This document shows, one piece after another, positions 5,980 through 6,289 of a stretch of DNA of 6,289 nt. Positions within the stretch are counted from its first letter, which is position 1, and every line of letters begins with the position of its first letter. Where the stretch lies: positions 1-6,289 of the forward strand of contig JAAUYX010000097.1 of NCBI GenBank assembly GCA_014804905.1, in the 5' to 3' direction. A program made the position numbers and the translations under genes. The DNA comes from Desulfovibrio sp. GTDB lineage: Bacteria > Desulfobacterota > Desulfovibrionia > Desulfovibrionales > Desulfovibrionaceae. The notes beneath the pieces were generated by a model. That model did not search any database. It had not been told where the DNA came from and worked only from the letters and a program-made list of their open reading frames with translations.

Positions 5980-6289
5980 CTAGTTCTTGTAGAATGGCGT
6001 CATGTCGTCCCAGAAACCGGGCTCGCTGCAGCCGATGCAGGGGCTGCCCGCGCCCACGGGCCAGTTGGTCTGGTTGAAGAGCACCACCGGACAGTTGTTG
6101 TAGGTCTGCGGGCCCTTGCAGCCCAGGTCATAGAGGCACCAGCCCTTGCGCGCCTCCTCGGAATTGAAGGAAGGGGCGAACTCGCCGGCGTCGAAATGCT
6201 TGCGGCGCTCGCAGCGGTCATGCACGGTCTGGCCGTAGAACATGAGCGGGCGGCCGAGCTCGTCGAGCTCGATGTCCATGCCGCTCAGG
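5980..6289 (-). CDS. hynA: Periplasmic [NiFe] hydrogenase small subunit, C-terminal part
   Basis: Partial gene: the right edge cuts it, leaving the last 102 residues up to the TAG at 5980-5982. This electron-transfer subunit carries electrons between the Ni-Fe site and, in Desulfovibrio, usually a periplasmic cytochrome c3. Visible ligands: HDRC (His and Cys of the distal [4Fe-4S] cluster) with two further cysteines in WCLYDLGC, then the medial-cluster block NNCPVVLFNQTNWPVG followed by PCIGC. In the medial block a Pro occupies the place of a fourth Cys, as in enzymes with a medial [3Fe-4S] cluster. The protein ends in WDDMTPFYKN with no hydrophobic C-terminal helix, so it belongs to the soluble periplasmic type and not to the membrane-anchored HyaA type. 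The ATG at 6279 is internal, since the frame continues to the edge. The expected Tat signal peptide and proximal cluster lie outside the window. Confidence 0.97.
   Translation of the reverse strand, partial: LSGMDIELDELGRPLMFYGQTVHDRCERRKHFDAGEFAPSFNSEEARKGWCLYDLGCKGPQTYNNCPVVLFNQTNWPVGAGSPCIGCSEPGFWDDMTPFYKN

Overview
The window is GC-rich outside one AT-richer intergenic island. It most likely comes from a sulfate-reducing deltaproteobacterium of the Desulfovibrio group (Desulfovibrionaceae). The main reason is the periplasmic-type [NiFe] hydrogenase: a small subunit that ends without a membrane anchor, a large subunit with CxxC pairs at both ends, and a nearby maturation protease, which is the classic Desulfovibrio hyn arrangement. 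This assignment is inferred from gene content, not from a database match.

Layout: positions 1-450 (+) hold the C-terminal part of a YeiH/UPF0324 'putative sulfate exporter' membrane protein, closed by a strong intrinsic terminator (464-501). Next on the + strand are a small single-pass membrane protein (514-828) and, overlapping it by 17 bases, a DUF523/TudS-type iron-sulfur protein (812-1321). These converge on a leftward block that reads from the right edge: the partial hydrogenase small subunit (6289-5980), the large subunit (5970-4288), the HynC-type maturation protease (3890-3378) and a membrane-bound sensor diguanylate cyclase (3319-1397).

The hydrogenase subunits are 9 bases apart and clearly form one transcription unit. 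The large subunit still carries its 15-residue C-terminal extension after DPCIACAVH, and the HybD-like protease encoded downstream is the likely enzyme that removes it. The diguanylate cyclase starts 58 bases after the protease with no obvious terminator between them, so it may be co-expressed with hydrogenase maturation.

The most unusual part is the 397-base non-coding gap between the large subunit and the protease (3891-4287). It contains a 96-base imperfect inverted repeat with T-runs on both sides, a second hairpin, and a GC-rich terminator-like hairpin whose T-run serves the + strand, against the direction of the flanking genes. It looks like an intergenic repeat element or a small-RNA/transcription-control region inserted into an otherwise compact hydrogenase locus. 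I found no clear new multi-gene system; this gap is the best candidate for something undescribed.
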